A stretch of 64,000 bases of DNA, from assembly GCF_964021845.1 (NCBI RefSeq), contig NZ_CAXHZC010000008.1:184894-248893 (forward strand), given 5' to 3'. Both the position numbers and the translations under genes were made by a program. Below the pieces are notes generated by a model. The model was not told the origin of the DNA. It saw nothing but the letters and a program-made list of their open reading frames with translations, and did no database searches. The DNA comes from Arcticibacterium sp964021845. GTDB lineage: Bacteria; Bacteroidota; Bacteroidia; Cytophagales; Spirosomataceae. Positions 1 through 8,451 of this stretch are shown here, one piece after another. The number at the start of each line of letters is the position of its first letter. Position 1 is the first letter of the stretch.

Positions 1-1481
1 CGGCCTTTGGCTTTTGATGTAACCACAAATCGTAACCAATCTTCAGAAGGTTTTTGATTTTTAGTGGTCAATATTTCTACTTGATCTCCATTTCTTAATA
101 CATGGGAAATAGGAAATAGGTGCCCATTTACTTTACCCGCGGTACATTTACTTCCAATTTCAGTATGGATTTCATAGGCAAAATCAAGTACAGTAGCTCC
201 TTTTCTTAAAACTTTAAGATCACCCTTAGGAGAGAATGCGAAAACTTCTTCATTATATAAGTTTCCTCGAAAATCTTCCACGAACTCCATAGCAGAGTTA
301 TCCTTAGATTCTAAGGTTTCTCTTACTTGGTTAATCCATAGGTCTAATGGTTTGTTAAGGTTAGTATTTGCTCCTTTGTACTTCCAGTGAGCGGCGTAGC
401 CTCTTTCTGCCACATCGTCCATTCTCTCTGTACGTATTTGTACTTCTACCCAGGCTCCAGTATGACTCATTACAGTAGTGTGTAAAGATTCGTACCCATT
501 TGAGCGTGGTGTCGAAATCCAATCTTTTAATCGGTCTGGGTTTGGTCTGTATTCGTCAGTTACAATACTGTAAGCTTGCCAGCAGGCTGCCTTTTCTTTA
601 TCTAGTTTTTCAACAGGCATGCCTTTAAGTATAATCCTAATGGCAAAAAGGTCATAAATATTTTCGAAAGATGTTCCTTGCTTTTTTATTTTATTGGCAA
701 TGGAAAAAATATGTTTTGGTCTTCCTTTAATAAAGAAGTCAATGTTGGAGTCTTTTAGCCTCGTGGATATAGGCTCCATGAAAGTTTCAATGAACTCCTC
801 CCTTTTTTTCTTTGAAGATTTTAGTTTCTGAGCTATCGTCTTATAGATTTCAGGCTCATTATACTTTAGGTATAAGTCTTCTAATTCAGATTTTATTTGA
901 TAAAGGCCTAAACGGTGTGCCAATGGGGCATATATGTAAATAGTTTCGTGAGCTATTTTAAGCTGAGAGTTTCTGGCCATACTCTTTAGCGTTCGCATAT
1001 TGTGTAGCCTGTCGGCTAGCTTTATCAATATAACTCGCACATCTTCAGAGAGTGTTAAAAGCATTTTTCTGAAGTTCTCCGCTTGGGCAGATTGACTTTG
1101 CTCAAAATTCTCGGCGATTTTAGTAAGCCCATCTATAATTCGTCTGACCTTCGGTCCAAAGTCTTTTTCGATGTCGTCCAGCGTGAGTTCCGTATCCTCT
1201 ACTACATCATGCAAGAGAGCACAAATAATGGATGTAGGTCCTAAACCAATTTCTTGAATACATATGAGAGCAACCTCTAAAGGATGATAAATGTAAGGTT
1301 CTCCAGATTTACGACGCATTTCCTTATGAGCCTCCATAGAGATGTTAAAGGCCTTTCTGATTTGTACCTTGTCGTCTCCCTGTAAGTAAGGTTGTGCCTC
1401 CTTAAGAATAGCCCTGTAGCGTATCTTAATCTCCTTTTTCTCTGCTTCGGAATAGTATTCCTTTTCGTTAACCTTTGCCAC
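1..1481 (-). CDS. rel: RelA/SpoT family bifunctional (p)ppGpp synthetase/hydrolase, 3' end outside the window
   Basis: Translating the minus strand from a GTG at 1481 gives 493 open codons that run off the left edge, so the C-terminal part is missing. An in-frame TAA lies five codons upstream of the GTG and there is no ATG between them, which fixes the start. Visible parts are an HD hydrolase domain (H91-D92 in LLHDVVEDT, with HPLEVA upstream), a synthetase domain at about residues 240-350 and a TGS domain at about 385-450. The enzyme makes and degrades the alarmone (p)ppGpp in the cytosol during nutrient stress. The complete HD motif suggests that hydrolase activity is kept, as in Rel/SpoT rather than RelA. 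The ACT domain would lie outside the window. Confidence 0.93.
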   Translation of the reverse strand, partial: MAKVNEKEYYSEAEKKEIKIRYRAILKEAQPYLQGDDKVQIRKAFNISMEAHKEMRRKSGEPYIYHPLEVALICIQEIGLGPTSIICALLHDVVEDTELTLDDIEKDFGPKVRRIIDGLTKIAENFEQSQSAQAENFRKMLLTLSEDVRVILIKLADRLHNMRTLKSMARNSQLKIAHETIYIYAPLAHRLGLYQIKSELEDLYLKYNEPEIYKTIAQKLKSSKKKREEFIETFMEPISTRLKDSNIDFFIKGRPKHIFSIANKIKKQGTSFENIYDLFAIRIILKGMPVEKLDKEKAACWQAYSIVTDEYRPNPDRLKDWISTPRSNGYESLHTTVMSHTGAWVEVQIRTERMDDVAERGYAAHWKYKGANTNLNKPLDLWINQVRETLESKDNSAMEFVEDFRGNLYNEEVFAFSPKGDLKVLRKGATVLDFAYEIHTEIGSKCTAGKVNGHLFPISHVLRNGDQVEILTTKNQKPSEDWLRFVVTSKAKG

Positions 1482-1596
1482 GTTGAAAGCTTTTTCTTAA
1501 AACATAATAATATGATAATCAAAAATAGACATCTCTTGTTTATATAACCAGTAGATTACTCCAGAAATAAATTTTGTATTTTTTTTATTGAGAGAG

Positions 1597-1627
1597 TTTG
1601 CGAATTTGAAAATCTATTTTACCTTTG
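1597..1627 (+). promoter_or_regulatory. Bacteroidota-type promoter of tRNA-Leu
   Basis: TTTG at 1597-1600 and a perfect TAnnTTTG box (TACCTTTG, 1620-1627) are separated by 19 nt, the ideal spacing for the Bacteroidota housekeeping sigma factor. The tRNA begins 35 nt after the -7 box. Confidence 0.75.
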
Positions 1628-1662
1628 CAGCCCGATTGAAACACAAAGATTTCAAAAAGGAT

Positions 1663-1744
1663 GCGGGCGTGGCGGAACTGGTAGACGTGCTAGACTTAGG
1701 ATCTAGTGCCGCAAGGCGTGGGGGTTCGAAACCCTCCGCCCGTA
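1663..1744 (+). tRNA. tRNA-Leu (anticodon TAG)
   Basis: The gene is 82 nt long. The acceptor stem pairs 1663-1669 with 1737-1743, with A1744 as discriminator. The anticodon stem CTAGA/TCTAG (1690-1694/1702-1706) closes a seven-base loop with anticodon TAG at 1697-1699, reading CUA-type leucine codons. A long variable arm (class II tRNA) and the T-loop GGTTCGAA are present. CCA is not encoded and must be added after transcription. It sits between its own promoter and a strong terminator, so it is a monocistronic tRNA. Confidence 0.95.
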
Positions 1745-1749
1745 CATTC

Positions 1750-1783
1750 AACCCTCTAACCTTTCCGGCTAGAGGGTTTTTTT
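1750..1783 (+). terminator. Intrinsic terminator after tRNA-Leu
   Basis: Inverted repeat AACCCTCTA (1750-1758) / TAGAGGGTT (1770-1778), with the T-run at 1777-1783. It lies between the tRNA and tig, so tig probably needs its own promoter or readthrough. Confidence 0.8.
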
Positions 1784-1816
1784 ATTTATTATTATTCCAA
1801 AAAATTAGCTCCTTAA

Positions 1817-3163
1817 ATGGAAACAACATTTGACAAATCTTCTTCTACGGATGCTCGCTTGAAAATTGTTATTGCTGAAGGCGATTACAAACCAGATGTA
1901 GACAAAAAACTAAAAGAGTACGCTAAAACGGCGAATGTAAAAGGTTTTAGACCTGGTCATGTTCCTATTGGTTATGTTAAGAAGCTTTATGGTAAAAGTG
2001 TCTTAGTGGATACGGTTATCAATAAAGTGAGCGAAGGTGTTAATACTTACATCAAAGACAACAAACTTAAGGTAGTGGGTGATCCTATTCCTGATAATGA
2101 GTCTTACACTATCGATTGGGATAATGATGTAGATTATACTTTTGAATATGAAGTTGGTTTAGCTTCTGACTTTGAAGTTGATCTAGCAAAGTTACCTGCC
2201 ATTGAAAGTTATGAAATAGAGCCAGCTAAAGAGCAGGTTGACCAAGCAGTGGTAGATATCCAGAAAAGAAATGGGGTTGATTCAGAACCTGAGGAGTCTG
2301 AAATAGGTGATTTATTATTTGGAACGCTTCGTCAAGAATCTTCTGAATTTGAAGCTCAGTCAGGAATACCTACAGATAAATTGAAAAAAGATACTCAAAA
2401 ATTATTCTTAGGTCTTGAGAAAGGTTCTAAGTTGACTTTTGATATTCAAAGTCTTTTTGAAACAGACAAGGATTTAGGTTTTGCCACAGGAAAATCGGAT
2501 GAAGAAGCAGCTGCTTTAAAAGGTACTTTTGAATATGAGGTTACTAAAATCTCTAGAGTTTCTCCAGCAGAAATTAACCAAGAGCTTTTTGATAAAGCTT
2601 TAGGAGAGGGGAAAGCTACTACGGAAGAGGAATTTAGAGCAGGTTTAACCGAAATTATCAAAGAAAACTATAATAGAGAGTCAGCTTATTTATTAGATTT
2701 TGATATTGAGAAGACGCTTAACGAAAGTATCAAAATTGATTTACCAGACGCATTTTTAAAGAAATGGTTGTTCCAAGCAAACGACGGTAAGTTTACTGAA
2801 GAGCAAATTGAAAACGACTACGATGCATTTGCAAGAGGTTTGAGATTAGATTTAATCAAAGCTGATATAGCGGAGAAAAATGAAATCAAGATTGAATATG
2901 CAGATGTTTTGGAAGAAGTAAAGTCTGAAATCAGAAACTATTTCGGAAACCAAGGATATGGTGGAATGGATGAGTTTGTAGAGCAGATGGCGAAGAAGCA
3001 GTTAGACGAAAACAAAGATGGAGCTTTCAGAAACTATTATAACAAAGCTTTTGGTAAGGCTGTGGTAGCTTTTGCCAGAGAAAAAGTAACTATCAATAGC
3101 AAAACTGTTAAAGTAGAAGAGTTTAATGATATTGCTAAAGCGAAATATGACGCTGTAGCATAA
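1817..3163 (+). CDS. tig: Trigger factor, ribosome-associated chaperone
   Basis: A 448-residue protein. The N-terminal ribosome-binding domain carries the signature GFRPGHVP at residues 43-50. A short, diverged FKBP-like middle region follows (about 155-240), then a long helical C-terminal chaperone arm. The length is normal for the family. It binds near the ribosomal exit tunnel and shields nascent chains; prolyl isomerase activity is uncertain because the middle domain is poorly conserved. It is followed by a terminator and then clpP and clpX, the order commonly seen for tig-clpP-clpX. The start at ATG 1817 places the METTFDK segment at the N-terminus, as expected for Bacteroidota homologues. 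Confidence 0.93.
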   Translation: METTFDKSSSTDARLKIVIAEGDYKPDVDKKLKEYAKTANVKGFRPGHVPIGYVKKLYGKSVLVDTVINKVSEGVNTYIKDNKLKVVGDPIPDNESYTIDWDNDVDYTFEYEVGLASDFEVDLAKLPAIESYEIEPAKEQVDQAVVDIQKRNGVDSEPEESEIGDLLFGTLRQESSEFEAQSGIPTDKLKKDTQKLFLGLEKGSKLTFDIQSLFETDKDLGFATGKSDEEAAALKGTFEYEVTKISRVSPAEINQELFDKALGEGKATTEEEFRAGLTEIIKENYNRESAYLLDFDIEKTLNESIKIDLPDAFLKKWLFQANDGKFTEEQIENDYDAFARGLRLDLIKADIAEKNEIKIEYADVLEEVKSEIRNYFGNQGYGGMDEFVEQMAKKQLDENKDGAFRNYYNKAFGKAVVAFAREKVTINSKTVKVEEFNDIAKAKYDAVA

Positions 3164-3190
3164 GTCGTTTAAAATAGTATTGAGAGAAAA

Positions 3191-3217
3191 GTCGAAGCGA
3201 GAGCTTCGGCTTTTTTT
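3191..3217 (+). terminator. Intrinsic terminator after tig
   Basis: Stem GTCGAAGC (3191-3198) / GCTTCGGC (3203-3210) with one G-T pair, followed by TTTTTTT. It separates tig from clpP transcription. Confidence 0.8.
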
Positions 3218-3288
3218 GATTTACGAACCCACTACATAACTTTTTTGTTTATTTGTGACAGTAGAAGAAAGATTAAAAAAAAGATAAT

Positions 3289-3957
3289 ATGCATTTCGGA
3301 GAAGAATTTAGAAAATATGCAGTCCATCATAGAGGGCTAAGTGGTAATACTGTTGATGATTACCTAAAACATAGTGTGAACAATATGACCGCCAATATCA
3401 TTGAGGAGCGTCCTATGCGTTTTGCTGCCATAGATGTTTTTTCAAGATTGATAATGGACAGGATAATTTTTTTAGGAACGGCTATTGATGACCAAATCGC
3501 GAATATTGTGGTGGCTCAATTGCTTTTCTTAGAATCAGTTGATTCTCAAAAAGATATTTTGATGTATATCAACAGTCCTGGAGGCTCGGTGTATGCAGGT
3601 CTTGGAATGTATGATACTATGCAGTATGTAAGACCAGAAGTAGCTACTATCTGCACTTCATTGGCAGCTTCGATGGGAGCAGTGCTTTTGGCAGGCGGAG
3701 CCGCCGGGAAACGCTCTGCATTACCTCATGCTAGGGTAATGATTCACCAACCTAGCGGTGGAGCTCAAGGGCAGTCTAGCGACATGGAAATATCTGTAAA
3801 GCAAATAATAGAATTGAGAAAAGAGCTTTATGATATTTTAGCACATCATACTGGTAAAACTTTCAAGCAAATTGAGAAAGATTCTGATAGAGATTATTGG
3901 ATGAAAGCTGAAGTAGCTAAAGAATACGGCTTGATTGATGAAATCTTAACACGTTAA
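3289..3957 (+). CDS. clpP: ATP-dependent Clp protease proteolytic subunit
   Basis: A 222-residue serine protease. The catalytic triad is visible as Ser128 (in AASMGA), His153 (in MIHQPSGG) and Asp202 (in SDRDYWM), with the 25-residue Ser-His spacing of E. coli ClpP. It forms the two-ring proteolytic chamber in the cytosol and degrades proteins fed by ClpX, which is encoded just downstream. The N-terminal ~25 residues before the core are longer than mature ClpP and may be a propeptide. A bulged hairpin, not a strong terminator, separates it from clpX. Confidence 0.96.
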   Translation: MHFGEEFRKYAVHHRGLSGNTVDDYLKHSVNNMTANIIEERPMRFAAIDVFSRLIMDRIIFLGTAIDDQIANIVVAQLLFLESVDSQKDILMYINSPGGSVYAGLGMYDTMQYVRPEVATICTSLAASMGAVLLAGGAAGKRSALPHARVMIHQPSGGAQGQSSDMEISVKQIIELRKELYDILAHHTGKTFKQIEKDSDRDYWMKAEVAKEYGLIDEILTR

Positions 3958-3975
3958 TAATTTAACGTAATTTTA

Positions 3976-4014
3976 AAGGCTGGGAATAATTCTATTTAGA
4001 ATGTTTCTAGCCTT
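3976..4014 (+). terminator. Terminator-like hairpin between clpP and clpX
   Basis: Arms AAGGCTGGGAA (3976-3986) and TTTCTAGCCTT (4004-4014) pair with two G-T pairs, and a second short stem lies inside. There is no T-run, so it may only attenuate or stabilise the clpP mRNA end. Confidence 0.4.
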
Positions 4015-4039
4015 ATTAATTTGACTGCGGGGAAAACTG

Positions 4040-4047
4040 TATCTTTG
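4040..4047 (+). promoter_or_regulatory. -7 box of the clpX promoter
   Basis: TATCTTTG is a perfect TAnnTTTG box 20 nt before the clpX ATG. The nearest TTTG (4020-4023) is only 16 nt upstream, shorter than the usual 19-21, so the -33 element is weak. Confidence 0.5.
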
Positions 4048-4067
4048 CAAAAAAACGAATATTTTAA

Positions 4068-5336
4068 ATGGCATATAAAGAGGCCTTTTGCTCTTTTTGC
4101 GGACGCAAAAAAAATGAAGTAGACTTGCTCTTGTCAGGAACGGAGGGGCATATCTGCAACCACTGCATAGTTCAGGGGAACGATTTAGTTCAGCAAGAAC
4201 TTTTTGGAGTTAATACTTTTGAGGGAGAGAAGAAAAAGAAGAAGAAAAAGTCTGAGTTGCCAAAGTTTGATTTAAGACCTCCGAAGGAGCTTAAAAAATA
4301 CTTGGACGATTATGTTATAGGACAAGACGAAGCTAAAAAAGTACTTAGTGTGGCGGTGTATAACCACTACAAAAGATTGATGCAGCCTAAGGCCAAAGAT
4401 GATGTGACCATAGAAAAGTCAAACATTATTATGGTAGGAGAGACTGGTACAGGAAAAACTTTCTTGGCCAGAACTATTTCAAAAATGCTTCAAGTTCCTT
4501 TTGCAATTGCTGATGCCACTGTTCTTACCGAGGCGGGTTATGTAGGAGAGGATGTTGAAAGTATTTTAAGTAGGTTACTTCAGGCAGCGGATTATAACAT
4601 TGAACTAGCCGAAAGAGGTATAGTTTATATTGACGAATTAGATAAAATTGCTAGAAAGTCTGACAATCCATCAATTACTAGAGATGTGAGCGGAGAAGGC
4701 GTTCAGCAAGGTTTATTAAAACTATTGGAAGGTTCTATAGTAAGTGTACCACCTCAGGGAGGAAGAAAGCACCCAGAACAAAAAATGGAGCAAATTAACA
4801 CGGAGAATATTCTATTTATCTGTGGAGGTGCTTTTGACGGTATAGATAGACATATTTCTAAGAGAATTAATAAGCAACCTATCGGTTTTTCTACCGATAA
4901 AAAGTTGGATTCTGTTTGGGAGAAAGAAAATATGCTTCGTTTTGTAACGCAGCAAGATTTAAAGTCTTTTGGACTTATTCCTGAATTGATAGGGCGTTTG
5001 CCTCTATTGACTTATTTAAATCCATTAGATAAAGATACACTTAAAAAGATTCTTTTAGAGCCTAAAAATTCCTTAGTAAAGCAGTATAAGAAGCTTTTTG
5101 CTATGGAAGATATTAATATTGTTTTTGAAGATGAGGCTTTAGACTTTATAGTTGACCAAGCAGTTATTTTTAAATTAGGAGCTCGTGGTTTACGTTCTAT
5201 ATGTGAAGCAATCTTGACAGACGCCATGTTTGAATTGCCTTCAGAGAAGGATGTCAAAGAATTTGTTTTAACATTAGATTATGCAAAGAAAAAATTTGAA
5301 GGCTCTTCTTATTATGAAATGAAATTAGTGGCCTAG
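4068..5336 (+). CDS. clpX: ATP-dependent Clp protease ATP-binding subunit ClpX
   Basis: A 422-residue AAA+ unfoldase. The N-terminal zinc-binding domain has Cys8, Cys11, Cys30 and Cys33. The AAA+ module shows Walker A GETGTGKT (124-131), pore loop GYVG (157-160), Walker B IVYIDE (185-190) and the ClpP-docking loop IGF (272-274). A run of seven lysines (55-61) links the zinc and AAA+ domains and is longer than in most homologues. It unfolds tagged substrates and passes them to ClpP, encoded immediately upstream. It has its own -7 box, so it can be expressed apart from clpP. Confidence 0.96.
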   Translation: MAYKEAFCSFCGRKKNEVDLLLSGTEGHICNHCIVQGNDLVQQELFGVNTFEGEKKKKKKKSELPKFDLRPPKELKKYLDDYVIGQDEAKKVLSVAVYNHYKRLMQPKAKDDVTIEKSNIIMVGETGTGKTFLARTISKMLQVPFAIADATVLTEAGYVGEDVESILSRLLQAADYNIELAERGIVYIDELDKIARKSDNPSITRDVSGEGVQQGLLKLLEGSIVSVPPQGGRKHPEQKMEQINTENILFICGGAFDGIDRHISKRINKQPIGFSTDKKLDSVWEKENMLRFVTQQDLKSFGLIPELIGRLPLLTYLNPLDKDTLKKILLEPKNSLVKQYKKLFAMEDINIVFEDEALDFIVDQAVIFKLGARGLRSICEAILTDAMFELPSEKDVKEFVLTLDYAKKKFEGSSYYEMKLVA

Positions 5337-5395
5337 TATATCATTAATTTAAAATGAAGCGTTGGGTAGAGTAACATTTATCTGACGCTTTTTTT

Positions 5396-5950
5396 ATGTG
5401 CTTTCCTAAAATTCTTTATTTGTTTGCCTTTCTGCTTTTTATGTGTGGCTGTCGCTCAAATTATGCTGTTCTATATGATTCTTTCCCAACGTATGAGAAA
5501 AAGGTAAAACCCAAAAGACTTAATATTTCTTTTAAAGACGAGGTTAAAGCAAGCTCGTTTAAAATGGAGGTAGAAAAACCAAGCTTTGAGAACAAAATAA
5601 AAGCTTTGCCTAAATATTTTCCTCCTGTTAAGGTCAAAGATTCGCACGTGCTAATTCCTGAAATTAAAGACCTTTCTTCTTCTGAAATGGAGGTAATAAA
5701 GCAAGACCCAATACAAAGAGCAAAAGAAAAGAGAAAAAGAAGAAGACGAAAGTTTTGGCGTCAAACAGGTAGTAATCTATTCATTGGAACCTTTTTTTTG
5801 GGTGTGGCTATTGTTTTGACATTGGTTCATTTACAGAGTTTAGCAGCTTTATTTGGTTTGGCATCAATTTTATTTCTATTTTTTGGGCTTAAAAAGCTTT
5901 TCAAAAAGAGAAGACAAAGAATTAGAAATCCTTTTCAGAAGAAAAAATGA
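5396..5950 (+). CDS. Small lysine/arginine-rich membrane lipoprotein of unknown function
   Basis: 184 residues, not recognised. The N-terminus looks like a lipoprotein signal (hydrophobic 6-16, then MCGC with Cys19 as the likely lipid-modified residue; Cys17 is possible). A charged region follows, with a very basic patch KRKRRRRKFWR near residues 113-123. Two close hydrophobic segments (about 127-168) lead to a basic C-terminus. The last bases overlap the start of the next gene as ATGA (5947-5950), so the two are translationally coupled. The start codon lies in a T-rich stretch just after clpX. Function cannot be inferred beyond envelope location. Confidence 0.65.
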   Translation: MCFPKILYLFAFLLFMCGCRSNYAVLYDSFPTYEKKVKPKRLNISFKDEVKASSFKMEVEKPSFENKIKALPKYFPPVKVKDSHVLIPEIKDLSSSEMEVIKQDPIQRAKEKRKRRRRKFWRQTGSNLFIGTFFLGVAIVLTLVHLQSLAALFGLASILFLFFGLKKLFKKRRQRIRNPFQKKK

Positions 5951-6669
5951 AAGTAGTATTACTGCATGGTTTTGGTGAAAATCCAGACATATGGGAAAGT
6001 TTTGTAAAAAAACTTCCTGACACTTATGAGTTTATCTCTTTAGACTATTCAAAAATCGCTTTCTGTCAAACTATTGACCAGTATGCTCAATGGGTGCATA
6101 CAGAAATAGAGGAGCGTAAGATTACCAGATTTGTGCTGATTGGTCATTCTATGGGTGGTTATATTGCTTTGGCCTATGCTGAAAAACATAAAGAGTATTT
6201 GGCTGGACTAGGCCTTTTTCACTCTACAGCTTATGCCGACTCTGAAGATAAAAAGAAGAATAGAGATAAAACCATGGCCTTTATTAACAGACGTGGTACG
6301 GCTGCTTTTATAGAAGGTTTTTTGCCTAATATGTATAATGAAGATTTCGTTAGGAAGAACGGTGTTTTTATCCGTCAACAATTAGACGACAATAAAAAAC
6401 TACCTAAAGAGGCACTTGTTCAGGCTACAGAGGCTATGAAAAATAGACCAGACAGAACGGAGGTGTTGAAAAAACTAAAGGTTCCCGTCATGTTTATTGT
6501 AGGTAAAAAAGATTTGTTCATTCCTTTTGAAGATGCCATAACACAAGTAGGGATGTTACAAAATCCATATGTACTTATTTTGGCTCATGTAGCTCATGCA
6601 GGTATGAAAGAAAGCCCTGATAGCTGTGCTGGTATTACTTCAGATTTTTTGGAAGTGTGCTTTGATTAG
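5947..6669 (+). CDS. Alpha/beta-fold hydrolase
   Basis: 240 residues with the alpha/beta-hydrolase core. An oxyanion HGFG motif (7-10) is followed by the nucleophile elbow GHSMGG with Ser68, acid Asp189 (GKKDLF) and His217 (HVAHAGM), a complete catalytic triad. There is no signal peptide, so it should act in the cytosol on an ester, thioester or similar small substrate; specificity cannot be read. It overlaps the upstream lipoprotein gene by 4 bp. Its stop overlaps the stop of convergent xerD through the shared tetranucleotide TTAG. Confidence 0.88.
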   Translation: MKVVLLHGFGENPDIWESFVKKLPDTYEFISLDYSKIAFCQTIDQYAQWVHTEIEERKITRFVLIGHSMGGYIALAYAEKHKEYLAGLGLFHSTAYADSEDKKKNRDKTMAFINRRGTAAFIEGFLPNMYNEDFVRKNGVFIRQQLDDNKKLPKEALVQATEAMKNRPDRTEVLKKLKVPVMFIVGKKDLFIPFEDAITQVGMLQNPYVLILAHVAHAGMKESPDSCAGITSDFLEVCFD

Positions 6670-7571
6670 GACCTAGGATGAAACTGCTCTATGGTTTGTC
6701 TCAAATAGGCTTTGTCTAGATGTGTGTAAATTTCTGTAGTGGTTATGGATGCATGACCAAGCATATCTTGAACCGCTCTTAAGTCTGCTCCACCCTCTAT
6801 TAAGTGTGTAGCAAAACTATGACGGAAGGTATGCGGTGAAACTTTTTTCTTAATGCCTGCTTTTTCGGCTAAGTCCTTAAGAATGATAAAAACCATGACT
6901 CGTGAGAGTTTTTGTCCTCTCCTGTTAAGGAAAAAGAAATCTTCATGACCATCTTTTATGATTAGTTGATTTCTGGTGGTTTCTAGATATATGTTAGCAT
7001 ATTTAATGGCTTCTAAGCCAATAGGGACTAATCTGGTTTTATTTCCTTTTCCAGTTATTGTTACAAAGCCATCATCAAAATGACAGTTGCTAATTTGAAG
7101 TTCTATAAGTTCTGAAACACGCAAGCCGCAGCTATAAAGGACTTCAATCATTGCTCTATTTCGAGTGCCTTCATCTTTAGAGTGGTCAATACATCGGATT
7201 AATTTCTCAATTTCATGAAAGTGAAGAACCTCAGGGATTTTTCGAGTAGTCTTTGGGCTTTCAATTAATTCTGTAGGATCTGTTATAAGGTGGTCTTCAA
7301 GTAATAAAAATTTGTAAAACGCTTTCCATCCGCTTAGAATTCGGCTTTGGCTATTGGGAGAAAGACCAACTTCGTTAAGCTCTGTTATGATTCCTGAGAT
7401 TTCAGTATCTGTGATAGCTAATGGCGAATTTGATTTAGCGTAATTTTGAAGTTTTAAAACATCACGTTCATAAGCCAGAACGCTGTTTTCAGACAGCGAT
7501 CTTTCAAGTTTTAGATAGTCTTTGAACTCTCTAAGATAAAATTTCCAAGAATTTAAATCTTTTTCTATCAC
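6666..7571 (-). CDS. xerD: Tyrosine recombinase XerD-like
   Basis: 301 residues. An N-terminal SAM-like core-binding domain (about 1-100, LERSLSENS) is followed by the catalytic domain with all residues visible: Arg151, Lys175, His247, Arg250, His273 and Tyr282. Size and the chromosomal context without integrase or phage genes fit the XerC/XerD family that resolves chromosome dimers at dif. The start is GTG (7571). A mobile-element integrase is less likely because no att repeats or cargo genes were seen nearby. Confidence 0.88.
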   Translation of the reverse strand: MIEKDLNSWKFYLREFKDYLKLERSLSENSVLAYERDVLKLQNYAKSNSPLAITDTEISGIITELNEVGLSPNSQSRILSGWKAFYKFLLLEDHLITDPTELIESPKTTRKIPEVLHFHEIEKLIRCIDHSKDEGTRNRAMIEVLYSCGLRVSELIELQISNCHFDDGFVTITGKGNKTRLVPIGLEAIKYANIYLETTRNQLIIKDGHEDFFFLNRRGQKLSRVMVFIILKDLAEKAGIKKKVSPHTFRHSFATHLIEGGADLRAVQDMLGHASITTTEIYTHLDKAYLRQTIEQFHPRS

Positions 7572-7666
7572 TGTGCGTTAATATGTCACGACCTAAACTT
7601 AGATATTTTTTTTTGTTTAGGTGTTTTTATCTTTAAAATCTATATTTACTATCCTATTAGAGACCT

Positions 7667-8443
7667 ATGAGGAAAAGCTACTTTAAGATTTTACTTCTTG
7701 TTTGCCTAAGCAGCTTTACGGCGTTTGGTCAAAGGAAAACTGAAGCCACTGAGGAATCGGCTTTGGATGACTCCAAGTTTTTGGGATATGGTGTTACCAC
7801 TAATACTCATTCGGGCTTATTAGGGGGTTTGGTTTTTAGAAGTTCTACACCAGTTTCTCAAAGAGGTAACTTACCTGTGCACAGATACATAGCTTTAGAG
7901 TTAGTAAATGTTAAGCACCCAAAGGAGTATCAAAACCCTACCGCCATAGGAAGCAAGTTTATTTATGGAAAGACTAATTACTTCTTTGTTATTAGGCCTG
8001 AGTATGGGCGTGAGTGGTATTTATTTAAAAAGAATGGTGACAATAGTATAGGTTTAAGTGGGGTTTTAGCTGCAGGACCTTCTTTAGGCATTGAAAAGCC
8101 ATATTATATAAAGTATGGGAGAGCAAATAGAGAACAGGATATTGTCACAGTTTATGATCCTGATATTCATACAGATCTTAGTCAAATAACTGGAGCCGCT
8201 AGTATATGGCAGGGTTTTTTAAATAATGCTAAGTTAAACCCAGGGCTTCATGTTAAAGCGGCCTTAAATTTTGACATGAGTACTTTTGGTGATAACGTGA
8301 CAGGTTTTGAATTGGGTACTACGTTAGAGTTTTTTGGAAGAAGACCTGAAATTATTTCTTCAAAACTTTCTACAAATCCCCGAGCCTTTGCATCTGCTTA
8401 CCTAACTTTGTACTTGGGTAGTAAGAAATCGAAAAAGAAATAA
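7667..8443 (+). CDS. Secreted protein, probably outer-membrane associated, unknown function
   Basis: 258 residues with a clear signal peptide (MRKSYFKILLLVCLSSFTAFGQ). The rest alternates aromatic and glycine-rich beta segments and ends in a strand-like LTLYLGSKK. This suggests a small beta-barrel or beta-sandwich in the outer membrane, but no named family is recognised. The stop is 8 bp before lipA, so the two are almost certainly co-transcribed; any functional link to lipoylation is speculative. Confidence 0.75.
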   Translation: MRKSYFKILLLVCLSSFTAFGQRKTEATEESALDDSKFLGYGVTTNTHSGLLGGLVFRSSTPVSQRGNLPVHRYIALELVNVKHPKEYQNPTAIGSKFIYGKTNYFFVIRPEYGREWYLFKKNGDNSIGLSGVLAAGPSLGIEKPYYIKYGRANREQDIVTVYDPDIHTDLSQITGAASIWQGFLNNAKLNPGLHVKAALNFDMSTFGDNVTGFELGTTLEFFGRRPEIISSKLSTNPRAFASAYLTLYLGSKKSKKK

Positions 8444-8451
8444 ATCTCGGA

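Noticed and set aside
1588..1833. 81-residue plus-strand ORF
   Set aside because: It runs through the tRNA-Leu gene and its terminator, so it is a chance ORF.
4230..4262. Frameshift site in clpX at the Lys-rich codons
   Set aside because: The run alternates AAG and AAA (no long A tract) and the reading frame continues normally into the AAA+ domain.
6666..7571. Prophage or island integrase
   Set aside because: XerD-type length and motifs, and no att repeats or mobile cargo beside it.
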